A DNA stretch of 64,000 nucleotides from Alopecurus myosuroides. Lineage: Eukaryota > Streptophyta > Magnoliopsida > Poales > Poaceae. The position numbers were made by a program, and so were the translations under genes. Each line of letters begins with the position of its first letter. The stretch's first letter is position 1. Shown here piece after piece: positions 34,201 to 46,752 of this stretch. Below the pieces are notes generated by a model. The model did no database searches. It was not told where the DNA came from and saw only the letters and a program-made list of their open reading frames with translations. Location of the stretch: contig CM054062.1 in assembly GCA_028641055.1 (NCBI GenBank), positions 23,506,536 to 23,570,535 of the forward strand, in the 5' to 3' direction.

Positions 34201-36334
34201 TTCCAATTGCAATTAATATTGTTATCTTATTGTTCTCCATCATCCATGCATCATGCTAATCCACTTTCATATAATGATTAGTTGTAAAACAATTAATTCA
34301 ACCATAATTCATGGGCTTTCCATATGCAATCCAATTGCATATGGGTCCATTTAACCCTGTTTCTATCTTGTCAACTATTTCCTTTGGATGCATCAATTAA
34401 ACTATCATGCATCATCCCATGTTTGTGCACTATGCCATGGTATTGATTGTTTATCTTTCTGCAATGTTTGTTTGCTTCTTCCCGGATAAACGACGACGTT
34501 GAGACCGACGATACTTTCGACACCCCTTCTAAGGAGTTAGCTCAGTACCAGGCTACTGGGTTTTGCAGGCAAGTTATCACTCACATGAACCACTGTGTTC
34601 CTTTCAACATTGGTTACCGATACTTTCCGTTGTCTATTTCTGCTAGCCTTAGTAGTAGTTGTTTCTGTTACGAACCCATCACATGAATCCCTTAACCTTG
34701 ATATTGCCTCATCTCCCTTCCCACAACCCATTGTCTGAGCCAGTGTCTTACTAGCATGCTTAGGTTGTTTTGCTCGAGTCTGTTACCCGTTACTTTCAGA
34801 TACTATATTGTTATTATGTTCTGGGGGCTCGATGTTTAATCAATCAATCATGCTAATGTTACTATCAATAATAAATTTGATGATAAGGCACCGGCAGGAG
34901 GCCCATGAGAGGTTTTGAAGCCTGCTAGTGTCGACCCTAATAGGAAAAGGGTCTTGTCTACTGATCCATGATGAGCGCACTACCCGCATTTGGGAAGCGA
35001 GTATGGGCGCCCCCCTCAACTTGACCTGATTCGCATCTCGTCCAAATCGCCTCATTTAGTTCGTGTGTTCTATTTGCCGCATGCATGTTTTTGCGAGCCC
35101 AGGCCAGGGTGGAACTTTCGTAGTCGGCATATAGGGGGACACGTTCTTAGAGTGCTATGAGGGTCCATTTTCTTCTGGGCTCGATTAGCCGTGCGCCCAA
35201 GGTTCTTTGGGCTTGATGCGAAGAATGGTTGGTTGTGTTGAGTGCCTCGCTTGGTGGGATGATCTCCCATCTGGCGGGATATTCATGAGTGTACGGCCAA
35301 ATTGGTGCAACCCTGCAGGGATAATCTTCTCGAGAAGCCGTGTTTTCCGCGGTTATGGATTACTTGGTGAAAGTACTGGCTAACAAGTACTCAGGACAAC
35401 TTAAACATAATGATCAAACCTGTTACACCCAATGATTAATAACTTGACTAGTAATAGGTTGATGACACAATAACTTGATTCACCTTTAATGCAACTGTGT
35501 GAGTTATCCTCGGATTGCTTCTTTGGATAAGGGGAGAGATCCAGGATGGGTTTGTTTGAAGTTATCTTTCAGTTGGTTACAATCCTCGATCTTATCTCCT
35601 TTCTGTTAGCCGGCAGTGGTAGAATCTCTGTAGTTGGTTAGCGCAGCCAGTTGCAGCATCTTTTATATCCCCTTTCTTCCGTTGAACCCAAGGCATCTGT
35701 GCTTGGTGTTGACGGGTTACACTTTGGTGAACTGTGAGTCTTGCTTGCCAGTACGTTTATGTACTGACCCCTTTGGGGCTGTGGTTTACGCAGACGACGT
35801 TTCCGAGGATCTACATGGTGGCTACTACGTGGAGTATGACGACGAGACTGCTGACGAGTAGATAGCGGACCCGGGCAGGATCCGAGACTTCGTGGATGGG
35901 CTCCGTCTTTTCGTTTCCGGCCTCTTAGGCCTATTTGGTTCTTGTCTGTACTCAGACATGTTGAATGCTTCCGCTGTATTGTAATGATGTATTGTTGGGG
36001 CAGGTGCCCTCTGAATGATTGTATTTGCTATCTCTGCTCTAATGAGAGCCATTTGCAACTTATTTCAATCTTTTGTGTCGTAGAGATCTGTTGTGATATC
36101 ACTTGTTAAACGCCGTTGACGTACCATGTGTGTATGGTTTGGAGTACGTCGACGGAAGTGCCTTTGATCTCTAGTGGATAGTTTACATCGACGATGGAAT
36201 AGCAGGGCTTGTGTTGTCGCGCATAAGCGCAGGCCTACCAGGAAGCTGGGACGTGGGAGCAGTTATGCCCCATAATCCAAGCATCTGCTATCCAGTTCGT
36301 ACGGTGAGTATCCCCTAGAAATCAGGGTGCGACA
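31252..36334 (+). repeat. 3' LTR of C (5,083 bp)
   Basis: Near-identical copy of 25,128-30,211 with the same modules: promoter motifs near 32,548, A box at 33,114 and B box at 33,154-33,164, inverted repeat at 34,320-34,344, short ORF at 35,634-35,861. Confidence 0.96.
33106..33178 (+). other. tRNA-like module in 3' LTR of C
   Basis: Same A box and B box as the 5' LTR copy, in a nearly identical context. Confidence 0.72.
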
Positions 36335-37316
36335 ATAGCCATTTCATTGCGTCTAGAAATATTACCAACTCTTTGACATTCATCACAAGGTAAAATAAAC
36401 TTTCTTGCATCTTTAAAAAAGAGTACGTCAACAGAAACCCGATTGTAGAACCTTTTCTGCAGTTCTATCTCCAACGTAGTGTCCTACATAAGCACTACTA
36501 TGACATTTTTTCAATATCTCTCGTTGTTCATGTTATGGAACACATCTTCGCATAATACCATCTACTCCTTTTTTATATATGTATGGGTCATCCCAAAAAT
36601 AATGCCTCAAGTCATAAAAGAATTTCCTTCTTTGCTAAGCTGTAAAGGTTGGAGGCAAGTACTTGGAAACCATAAAGTTAGCATAATCTACATACCAAGG
36701 ACTATCTCGTGATCTTAATTTTATTGCAGCCAATTGCTCATTTGGAAAACTATCAATAACATGAATAGGGTCATAAGAAATGTTTTCCAATCTAGACAAA
36801 TTATCAGCAACATGATTTTCAGCACCCTTCCTATCTACAACATGTAAATAAAACTCTTGTAAAAGCAACAACCATCTAATAAGGCTAGGCTTAGCATCTT
36901 TATTTTCCATAAGGTACTTAATAGCAGCATGATCACTATGAATAGTAACTTTTGAATCAACTATATCAGGTCTAAACTTATCACAAGCAAAAACTATAGT
37001 TAGGAATTCTTTTTGAGTGGTAGCATAATTCTTTTGAGCAGAATCGAGAGTCTTACTAGCATAATGAATAACATTCAACTTCTTATCTATTCTCTGAACA
37101 ACACCTACAACAAAATCACTAGCATCACACATAATTTCAAGGGGTAAATTACAATCAGGTGGTTGAACAATAGGAGTAGAAATTAAAACCTTCTTTAGAA
37201 TTTCGAAAGATTCTTTACAATCATCATCAAAAACAAAAGTTACATCTTTTTGGAGAAGCTTAGTAAGAGTCTTTGATTTTTTGAAAAGTCTTTAATAAAC
37301 CTCCAATAGAAACCAG
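36335..37316 (-). pseudogene. RNase H and integrase zinc-finger region of E
   Basis: Next to the D junction is the connection text FYWRFIKDF with a frameshift in an A-run near 37,280. The RNase H ORF (36,635-37,132) has MCDASDFVVG (first Asp), an acidic helix with LTIVFACDKF and IHSDHAAIKYLM (Asp). Beyond a TAG at its end, the frame reads on into the integrase zinc finger (His residues, then CDECQRV) with further stops. The stops fit Glu to TAA and Trp to TGA. The integrase frame is cut by the insertion of C. Confidence 0.88.
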
Positions 37317-38406
37317 TGCTGCGCCTTGATGGTGCCTTGACGGGGAGACTTCTTGATGATGATGAATTTTAAGTCCCTGGCAACGGCGCCAGAAATTCTT
37401 GATGCTTGTTACGGCGTGTTGGGAACCCCAAGAGGAGGGTGTGATGAGTACAGCGGTAAGAATTTCCCTCAGTTAAGAACCAAGGTTATCAATCCAGTAG
37501 GAGAAAGAGGATCTTCGTAAGGTTGATGCCACTGACGGTGGTGATGGTGCCTCACCGGTGTCAGCAACAACGCGGAACCTGCACACAACACAACCAAAAT
37601 ACTTTGTGCCAACGGTACAGTGAGTTTGTCAATCTCACTTGTCTTGCTGAAAACAAAGATTAAACTTATAGTGTGGAAAATGGTGTATGCTTGTAGTAAG
37701 TAAAGAAAGCAGGGAATTGTAGTGGTTTGTTTAACTATGTAGGAAAAATGGACCGAGGTTCATAGGTACACTAGTGGTGTCTCTCCATAAAAGATAGCAT
37801 GTTGGGTGAACAAATTACAGCTGGGAAATTGACAAATAGAGGTTGCACCGTGGTGCACATTCATGACATGATGACTACTATGATATTTAGTGCGGGCATT
37901 ACAACAATATACATAGACCGTAATCCAACTGCATCTATGACTAATAATCCACCCTAAGGTTATCATCCGACCCTCCTTACGTATTAAGTTGCAAGCAACA
38001 GATAATCGCATTAAGCAATGTGTGTAATGTAAGCAATACTTGTGCACGCAGGCACTCACACCGTTGTTTTCTCCCTAGTGGCAACAACACATCCTCCCTC
38101 GTCACGTTTTTGTCACTCGAGAACAGGCGAAAAGGAGGCATGGACCCAATTATCGAGTATAAATACTCCCTCTTGGAGTCACTAGCAACTACTTGGCCAG
38201 ACCAACCACTAGCAACGGAAAGCATGCAAGATAAGAAATAACATATGCAATAAAGACTATAATCAACTTGGCATAAGTTCAATATTCATCGGATCCCAGT
38301 AAACACAACACATAGAATTACATAAGAACAATCTCGATCATGTTAGGCAGGCATAGGAGGAGAAGACAACCATCTAGCTACTGCTATGGACCCGTAGTCC
38401 AAGGAT

Positions 38407-38411
38407 GAACT
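38407..38411. other. Target site duplication of A (left), GAACT
   Basis: GAACT precedes the LTR at 38,412 and recurs at 53,313-53,317. The empty site in the 5' LTR of D has a single GAACT. Confidence 0.97.
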
Positions 38412-39379
38412 TGTCGCACCCGGACTTCTAGAGGATACTCACAGTCCGCTAAACAGTAGATAACTGGCTTACGGGGCTTACCGGCACCCGCATCTCAATA
38501 TGAGTAGACCAACACGTAAACGTGTGACAACCAATCTCTACTATTCATCGTCTGCGTAAACCATCCCATAGAAATCCGAGTACTTCCATTGACGTACTTC
38601 ATAACATACACACATGGTACGTCAACGGCATTTGAACAAGTGATATCACAACAAATCTCTAAGACACAAAGAAATAGAAATAAGTGGCAAATAACTCTCA
38701 CTAGAGCAGAGATAGCAAAATACAATCATCCAGAGGACACATGTCCCAACAAGTCATCATTACAACACAGCGGAAGCATCCAAAGTGTCTGAGTACAGAC
38801 AAGATCCAAATAGGCCTAAGAGGCCGGAAACGAAAAGACGGAGCCCATCCACGATGTCTCGGATCCTGCCCGGGTCCGCTATCTACTCGTCAGCAGCCTC
38901 GTCATACTCCACATAGTAGCCACCATGGGGATCCTCGGAAACGTAGTCTGCAGAACACGCAGCCCCAAAGGGGTCAGTACAGACGAGTACTGGCAAGCAA
39001 GACGCACAAGATACCAAAGTGTACCCGGCAACACCAAGTACAGATGCTTTGGGTTCAACGGAAGATAGATGATACAAAAGATGCGACAGCGGGCTGCCTA
39101 ACCAACTACAGAGACACGCTACAACATTCGGCTAAAAGAAGGGAATAAGATAGCGTATCGGAACCAACTACCACTATCCTCAAACAAACCCATCCTGGAT
39201 CTCGCCCCTTATCCAAAGAAGCAACCCGAGGATAACCCACACAGTTTGGATTAATGAAGGTTCAAGTTATTGTGTCAATAAATCTATTACTAGTCAAATT
39301 AGTATTAATTAGGTGTAAGTTGTCTAATCCTTGTTAGCCAGCCCTATCACCAAGTCATCCATAACCGCGGACAACACGG

Positions 39380-39407
39380 CTTCTCGAGAAGATTTAACCC
39401 TGCAGGG
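39380..39407. promoter_or_regulatory. Double palindrome block in 3' LTR of A
   Basis: CTTCTCGAGAAG then CCCTGCAGGG; the copy in the 5' LTR is at 49,846-49,873. Confidence 0.6.
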
Positions 39408-40379
39408 ATGCACCAATTTGGCCGTACACGTAAGAATATCCCGCCAGACGGGGGATCAACCCACCAAGCGAGGTACTCAACACAACCCAACTCTTCTTCG
39501 CATCAAGCCCAAAGAACCCCGTGCAGTTGAACGCACGGCTAATCAAGCCCCACGAAGAAAAGGGGACCCTCATAGCACTCTAAGAACGTGTCTCCCTAAA
39601 TGCCGACTACAAAAGTTACCACTCTGGCCTCGGGTTCGCACCTGCATATGCATGCGGCAAATGGAAAACCCGAACTAAATGAGGCGATTTGGACGAGATG
39701 CGAATCGAATCAAATTGAGGGGGGCGCCCATACACGCTTCCCACATGCGGTTAGCGCGCTCATCATGGATCTAGAGGACAAGAACTTTTCCTGAGTTCGA
39801 CACTAGCAGGCCTCAAAACCATACCCGGCCTCCTGCCGGTGCCTTATCATCAAATTAGCATTACCTCAAACATTAACAGGTCGTTGTTTAAACATCGAGC
39901 CCCCAGAACATAATAAATATGGTAACAGAAATAACGGACAGCAGACTCAAGCATAAACAACCCTAAGCATGCTAGTAAGACACATGCATCAAGCAACAGG
40001 GTTATAGGTGTGGAGGATAGGCTATTTCAGGGTTACAGGACAACATGTGATAGGATCGGAACACAAGCAACGGATCTTAAGGCTAGCAGGATAGACAACA
40101 GAAAGTATCGATATCCAGTGTGGAAAGGACACAATGGTTCATGTGAGTGAATACTTGCCTGCAAACTCAGTAGCCTGGTACTGGGCTAACTCCTCAGAAG
40201 TAGTGTCGTAAACCTCGTCAGTCTCAACGTCGTCGTCTATTCGAGAAGAAGCAAACAAACAACGCAGAGAGACAAACAATCAATAACATGGCATAATGCA
40301 CAAACATGGGATGATGCATGACAATTTAACTGATGCGTCAAAGATAAACTAGTTGACATGGTAACATAATTAAATGGGC

Positions 40380-40405
40380 CCATATGCAATTTAGGTTGCA
40401 TATGG
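40380..40405. promoter_or_regulatory. 10-bp inverted repeat in 3' LTR of A
   Basis: CCATATGCAA and TTGCATATGG with a 6-base loop; the 5' LTR copy is at 50,846-50,871. Confidence 0.55.
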
Positions 40406-41477
40406 AAAAACCCATGAATTAGGGTTGAATTAAATGATCTACAACTAACCATCATGTGAAAGTTGATTAGAATGATGCATGGATGAAGAAAACAATAAGA
40501 AAACAACATTAGCTTCAATTTGATATGTTGTTTACCAAGTTTAGAAATTTATTTATTAAGTTATGAAATTTGGCTTCTTAAATGAGTTACACAAGCATTA
40601 GTTGTTTTCGCCAATTTTAATTGTCCAAAATAGATAACCAACTTTATATTTGGAAAGAACACAAAATTTTAGGTGGAATACATGTTTCATTTGTTGACAA
40701 TGGATTTAAAATGAATTAATTATGAATTAAACAAGTTTAAACAAGGTTTAAATGAATTTAATTCAAGTATGAAATTATTTGAATTTTTATTTGTTCAGAA
40801 CACTAAATAAAATTCATATTTGAAAAGATTATACTTTTCTGGTTTGAAAACATATTTTATATGTTCAAAAAGAATTTAGTTTGACCAAGTTATGAATTTA
40901 GCAATTTTAAATGATTTAAACAAGATTTGAATTATTTAACCAATTTTAATTATTAAAATCAGGAAACAAAATTTATATTTGGAAAGCTTGTTCAATTTTG
41001 CATGGAAAACATATTTTATATGTGCCATTTGAATTAAATTTGAATTAGTTATGAATTTGACCAAATTTGAAATAGTAGTTTGAATTTGAATTTTTGAAAA
41101 CATTTGAAATGTTCAAAACAGTAAACAAATGGTTTAAACATGTAGAGAATTAAATTTGGTATGGAAAACATATTTTATTTATTAAATTTGGATTTGAAAT
41201 GCACAAGTTATTTGAATTTGAATTTACAGGGGCTATTTGGTGATTTTAAAAGTTTTACAATTGTTCCAGGGGCTTAGGTGCGAAAAGAATGTTTCAGAAA
41301 GGCCCCTGGAAACCTTTTTCCACGCAGCAGAGCAACCCCTGGGTCACTGGCAGTGGGCCAGCGCCCAGCTGGCGCTGCGTGGCGCGCGTGTGGGTGCTTG
41401 CGTGGCCACCACTGCCAATGGCAGGTGGGGCCAGCGTGCACGCGTGGCAAAGTGCGCAAAAAGGTTGGATTAAACTG

Positions 41478-41545
41478 CGCGGCGGGGGATCGAACCCGCG
41501 AGCTAGCGCTGCGCGCCGTTAGATCTAGCCACTACGGTGTGGATC
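41478..41545 (-). other. tRNA-like module in 3' LTR of A
   Basis: On the minus strand GTAGTGGCTAGA (A-box-like, 41,524-41,535) is followed after 27 bases by GGTTCGATCCC (perfect B box, 41,486-41,496) in a GCGGG/CCCGC arm. Element sense. The gap equals that in C. Confidence 0.7.
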
Positions 41546-42882
41546 GAATCGTGACAGTGGAAGCGCGCGCGTGGTTTTGAGGTAGATCTGCGGGGTGCGC
41601 GCTTAACTGACGAAACTGAACCCAATGTTCAGTCCGTGGCGGCAGCAGACGGTACGGCGGCGCGCGCTCACCGTCGATGACCACAAATTGGCGGCGCTAG
41701 GGTGTTGCGTGGGTGCAGATGCGATCTAGGAGCAGCAGGCGACACGTGCAAGGTAGAGGAAAAGAGCAGCAGAGGCACGATGGCATGCTCAGCGCGCGTT
41801 CATGGCGGAGGTGCTCGGTTCAGAACTCCACCTGCGCGGATACGCCACGGATCGTCGGGGAAACGGCTCGGATGGAAGCGGTGGCTCACCGTGAGTGTGT
41901 TGGAGTAGCCGAGAGGGGTTGCTGTGGACGAGGACGACGAGATGACGACGAAGTTCAGTTCGGCCCGTGGGGAAGAAGAAGATGGCGTGGCTGATCCTGG
42001 TCTCCGATGCGCGAATCGAGGCGACGAGGAGGTAGACGTGGTCGCGGTGGTCGCTTCCGTGTGATCAACCGTACCCGAGGTGCTCCATGGCGGCGTGGCG
42101 ACGGCGGTGCCCCTCCCTGTTGCTCTCGAGATTTTTCAGAGGAAAGAAAGGGGAAGAACAGAGAGGAGAGGAGGTGATGGCGGCGCGAGGAAGGAAAGGA
42201 GAGGAGGGTTAGGGTTTCGGGCGCGCCCTCGGGGAGTAGATAAGGTGGAGGGAGGAGCAGGTGGAGGGCGCGGTGTGTGCGCTGCTGGCGTCAGGCGCAG
42301 CGTCAGCTATACGGAGGAAGGAGAAAGGTAGGTGGGCCGCGCGCGCTGAGTGCTGGGGTGGAAGGTGGGCTGGGCTGGCCCAGCTGGCTGGCCTGGTCTG
42401 CCTCCCCCAGCCGTTTTCTGTTTTTTTTTCTTTCTCTCTGTTTTTTTTTGCAGAAAAGAAAAAGGAAGAAAGAATGGTTTTGGGGATTTCAAAAAATTTG
42501 GGATAAATTTTTATAGGTTGTTATTTACAAAAGCACAGTTGTGCAACTTTTGCTTTTCAAAAATTTAAAGTTTGGTTGCTCTTTAAAAAATTCAAATGAA
42601 TTTGAGTGAATTTGGCTATATTTGAATTATTGAACTTAAGCAAGTTTAAAGTTTGGAATTTCAAGTTTATTGGAAACAAATAAATGGTTTGATTTGCAAG
42701 TTTTATTTGAAACATTGTAACAGAACAAGTATGAAACAAATATATTTGAATTTTGGTTTGAAAATCAAATGGAAAAACAAATGAAAACAATTGCAATGCT
42801 TATGATGACATGATGCAAAACATAAATTAACAAAAAGCAAACATTGTAATGGTGTTTTTCATACTTGGGATGTTACAAAACG

Positions 42883-42898
42883 CCCCCCCCCCCCCCTT
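42883..42898 (-). other. Polypurine tract of A with expanded G run
   Basis: The minus strand reads AA followed by 14 G, then CGTTT and the LTR start. B and C have seven G at this place. Confidence 0.92.
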
Positions 42899-42921
42899 GA
42901 AGGAATCGCGCCCCGAGATTC

Positions 42922-44136
42922 CTACTGAGAAGAGAAAAGGTCCGGATACTTCTTGCGAAGATCCTCTTCGGTCTCCCACGTTGCCTCTTTATCGGAATGA
43001 TGAGACCACTGCACTTTTAAGAACTTAGTGCTCTTGTTGCGAGTTTTGCGCTCGGTCTCATCGAGAATTCGAATAGGTTGCTCCTCATAAGAGAGGTCTT
43101 CTTGCAGATCAATAGAATCATGATCAACTGCACGACCTGGATCTTTGAAGCACCTCTTGAGCTGTGACACGTGAAACACATCATGCACCTTGGATAGCTT
43201 TTCTGGAAGTTCAAGACGATAGGCATTTTCTGCACGCCTTGAGAGAATGTTGAAAGGACCAATATATCTTGGTGCAAGCTTTCCTTTGACACCAAAACGA
43301 TGAGTGCCTCTGAGGGGAGTTACACGGAGATATGCTTTGTCACCAGCTGCATAGACCATGTCCCTGTGTTTGCTGTCATAGTAGCTTTTCTGACGAGATT
43401 GAGCAATCCTCAGATTGTCACGAATGATGCGAACTTTCTCTTCGACTTCCTTAACAATGTCAGGGCCTAAGAGTGAACGTTCACCAGCTCCAGACCAATT
43501 GATTGGACTCCTGCATCTGCGGCCATAGAGAGCCTCAAATGGTGCCATGCCTAGGCTTGCCTGGAATCTGTTGTTGTAGGAGAATTCAGCATATGGAAGA
43601 CATTCCTCCCATTTCATGCCAAAAGAGAGACCACATGCTCTGAGCATATCCTCGAGAATCTGATTGACTCTTTCGACTTGCCCTTGAGACTGAGGGTGAT
43701 AGGCTGTGCTGAACAGAAGTTTGGTGCCCAAGGGTTCTTGAAAGCTTTTCCAGAAATGAGAAGTGAATATGCTTCCACGGTCTGAGCTTATTTCCAATGG
43801 AACACCATGAAGAGGAACAATCTTTGCTGTGTAGAGCTCTGCTAACTGACTAGCTGAGATTGTCTCTTTGACAGGGAAGAAGTGAGCTACTTTAATGAGT
43901 CGATCAATGACAACGAAGATTGCATCGTTTCCCTTCTTGGACTTTGGGAAACCAGTGACGAAGTCCATTTCAATCATGTCCCACTTCCACTCAGGGATTT
44001 TCAGAGGTTGGAGAAGACCGGTTGTTTTCTGATGAACTGCCTTAACACGTTGACAAACGTCGCATTCAGAAACGTATTGAGCAATTTCACGTTTCATGCT
44101 AGGCCACCAATACAGTGTCTTGAGATCCTGGTACAT
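42922..44136 (-). pseudogene. Integrase core, GPF module and chromodomain of A (404-codon open frame)
   Basis: The open frame begins within the zinc-binding domain (CDVCQRV, residues 25-31). It carries the complete catalytic triad: Asp58 (MIEMDFVTGF), Asp119 (SSDRGSIF) and Glu155 (QGQVERVNQ), spaced D-35-E. PRYIGPFNIL is the GPF motif, and HDVFHVSQLKR follows. The last ~55 residues (FLKVQWSHHSDKEATWE) form a chromodomain, which in chromoviruses guides integration to heterochromatin. The enzyme part is intact, but the frame is cut off from the upstream pol by a frameshift near 44,196. It ends at TAG (42,922-42,924) just before the polypurine tract. Confidence 0.93.
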
Positions 44137-44504
44137 CTTTGTACTTCCAGGGTGTATGGAGAGAGGAGTTTCATGAGCCTCCTTGAGAATGACATCTTGA
44201 GACTTTGAACTTGAGGAACTGCAATGCGTCCTTCGAAGAACACAGTTCCCTTGTCATCAATTTTGAAGCACTCAAATTTCTCATTGGCTACTTTGATGTG
44301 TTCTACAATCTTCTTGATTTCAGCATCACGAAGTTGTTCAGAACGAATCTTGTCCTCGAGAGTTGGACTGGCTGTCAAGTTTGCAAGATAGCCTTGAGGA
44401 ACAAGACCAAGGTTGAGCTTCTGGAATTCTTCATGAAGTGGAGGTTGGCTTTCCATGATCATGAGATTATTGCAATACGACTTGCGACTGAGAGCATCGG
44501 CCAT
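44094..44504 (-). pseudogene. RNase H-integrase junction of pol in A (136-codon frame)
   Basis: The frame opens with [11 protein letters not shown], the normal end of RNase H, and runs through the connector to the integrase N-terminus (GRIAVPQVQSLK). Missing single bases near 44,530 (upstream) and 44,196 (downstream) put it in a different frame from both neighbours; each missing base is one of a doubled base in the expected reading. The His residues of the zinc finger fall in the shifted part. Confidence 0.88.
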
Positions 44505-46015
44505 AACATTAGCCTTTCCTGGATGTAAGAAATGGTAAGATCAAAGTCTTTGATCTTTTCAATCCATCTCCTTTGTCTGAGGTTTAGATCTGGTTGAGTG
44601 AAGATGTACTTCAGACTCTTATGATCGGAAAAGATTTCAGTGCGATTACCCAACAAGTATTGTCTCCATTTCTTGAGGGCAAACACAACTACTGCAAGTT
44701 CAAGGTCATGAGTGGGATAATTGAGCTCATGTGTGTTCAACTGACGTGAAGCATAAGCCACAACTTGACGTTCTTGCATAAGAACTGCACCTAGACCTTG
44801 GAGAGAAGCGTCACAGAATATTTGGAAAGGTTTGGAAGGATTTGGGCCAACCAGAACTGGTGTAGAAGTGAGTTTAGTCTTGAGGAGATTGAAGCTCTCA
44901 TCACATTGTGGAGACCAAACGAACTTCTTGTCCTTCTTTGTGAGGTCAGTGAGAGGTTTGGCAATCTTTGAAAAGTTTGGGACGAAGCGACGACAATAGC
45001 TAGCCAAGCCAAGAAAACTTCTTACTTGCTTCACCGTCTTTGGAGGTTTCCAATCAACAATTGCTTTAACCTTTTCTGGATCAATGGCTATGCCCTTGGC
45101 AGAGATGACATGACCAAGGTAAGCAACTTCTGAAATCCAGAACTCACATTTGGAGAATTTGGCATAGAGACGATGCTCGCGAAGCTTCATGAGGGTTAGA
45201 CGAAGATGTTCTTCATGCTCTTCCTCGGATTTTGAGTAGACAAGAATGTCATCAAGATATACCACAACGAACTTGTCGAGGTATTCATGGAAGACAGAAT
45301 TCATGAGTCGAGAGAAGGTCGCCGGTGCATTGGTGAGACCAAAGGACATGACGGTGAATTCATATAGACCGTAGCGAGTGGTGAAGGCTGTCTTTGGAAT
45401 ATCCTCTTTTCTGATCTTTATTTGATGGTAACCCATTCTCAAGTCCAACTTGGAGAATATTGAGGCTCCAGCAAGTTGATCAAAAAGATCATCGATACGA
45501 GGAATTGGATACTTGTTTTTGATGGTTTTCTCGTTAAGAGGACGATAGTCAACAACGAGTCTCTTTGTGTGATCCTTCTTCGCAACGAACAGAGTTGGGC
45601 AACCCCAAGCCGAGGAACTAGGTTGAATGTAACCTTTTTCCATGTACATATCAATTTGTTCCTTCAACAATTTTAGCTCGGGAGTTCCTATCTTATAGGG
45701 ATGCTTAGAGATTGGAGCAGTACCTGGTTCAAGTTCGATCACGAACTCAACAGCTCTGTCCGGAGGCATCCGTGGCAACTCTTCTGGAAAGACGTCAGGG
45801 AATTCGCAAACCACCGGAACATTTTCAAGTGAAGGTAGAGGTTTTGCATCGAGGTTGCATAGCTGAATGGAACTTGATTCATTTGGAGAATAGATTATCT
45901 GGCCAGAAGGGTGGAACAGAGTTATTGACTTTTGAGCACAGTCAATCCTTGCTTTATTGGCCTTCAGCCAATCCATACCAAGAATGACATCAATGTCAGA
46001 ACTTCCCAGCAACAT
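44459..46015 (-). pseudogene. Reverse transcriptase and RNase H of A (518-codon open frame)
   Basis: RT motifs in order: [10 protein letters not shown] (153-161), [13 protein letters not shown] with catalytic Asp191, [10 protein letters not shown], and [11 protein letters not shown] with the catalytic Asp pair at 255-256. [10 protein letters not shown] and [13 protein letters not shown] follow. RNase H shows [10 protein letters not shown] (Asp402), [12 protein letters not shown] (Glu439) and [11 protein letters not shown] (Asp464). All catalytic residues are present. A TAA at 46,052-46,054, in this frame and just upstream, separates it from protease. The end is garbled by a one-base loss near 44,530. 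It is the best-preserved RT in the window and suits phylogeny. Confidence 0.95.
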
Positions 46016-46617
46016 GAGTGAAGCAAGGAATATGTGGCCTCCAATTAGGATTTAATTGTCCTTACTTATCTTGGAAGTCAACAATTGAGATCCCGGGGAG
46101 TGAACAGTGATTTGATTGCTTAGTGGAATCACAATTAGGTTGTTTGTTGTGGCAAAGATCTTTGAACAAAAGAATGTGATGCTCCGGTATCAAACAACAC
46201 TTTAGCTGGAAAAGAGTTTACGGGTAATATACCGAGAACGACGTCAGGAGCTTCCTCAGCTTTGTCGATCTTGACATGATTCACCCTTGCGGTCCTCCCG
46301 ACAGGCCTGTTGTTGGAGTTGAAGTCCTTAGGCGGGGGAGCGCGCACCATTGCCTGGTTTGTGTTAGGACGAGGTGGTGGTGGAGGTAGCTGCCTCTGCG
46401 TGCACTTGTCGGCGTAGTGCCCTGTCTGCTTGCACTTGTAGCAAGTGACGACACGAGGAGGCCCTGGCCTTGGCTGCCCCATTGAAGCCCTTTGATCATG
46501 CATCTGAGCAGGGTTGGGTGGGCGGGGAGCGAAGCCTGGAGAAGCTTGGGCGTATGGAGCCCGAGTGACAGCACCCTTTGGCACCCAGATGCGGCGCTTC
46601 TGTGGAGGGGTGGTCAT
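46016..46617 (-). pseudogene. gag C-terminus, CCHC zinc knuckle and protease of A
   Basis: The frame 46,135-46,617 is in phase with the upstream gag. It contains a proline-rich stretch, the zinc knuckle CYKCKQTGHYADKC (nucleic-acid binding) and the protease active site VLFDTGASHSF. Just after it, near 46,166, one base is missing relative to C, so the frame ends early. The remaining protease (46,016-46,134) is readable in the next frame up to a TAA at 46,052. Confidence 0.92.
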
Positions 46618-46752
46618 GTTGGAGGAGGAACCACCCTCACGCGAGTGCTTGCGAGACTCCTCGAACGCCTTGCGCCCATTTTCTTCATTGAGCGCGGTGT
46701 TAACGAGATCCTCGAAGCTGTTGGCCTTGACGTTGGTGAGGGCATACTTGAG

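Larger units (their letters stand above)
25128..36334 (+). mobile_element. Element C: complete non-autonomous long-LTR Gypsy derivative (11.2 kb)
   Basis: Two LTRs of 5,084 and 5,083 bp differ at roughly 20 sites by eye, with TG...CA ends, a 5-bp duplication ATAGC, an initiator-Met primer site and an AAGGGGGGG polypurine tract. Only 1,040 bp lie between the LTRs, with remnants of the same pieces as in B. It is therefore a structurally complete but protein-less element that inserted recently into the integrase region of E. The proteins for its movement probably came from an autonomous relative such as an intact A. Confidence 0.97.
38412..42877 (-). repeat. 3' LTR of A (4,466 bp)
   Basis: Ends TGTCGCACCC at 38,412 and TGGGATGTTACA at 42,877. 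It contains the double palindrome (39,380-39,407), inverted repeat (40,380-40,405), tRNA-like module (near 41,486-41,540) and promoter motifs near 42,208-42,250. The many small ORFs are not genes. Confidence 0.96.
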
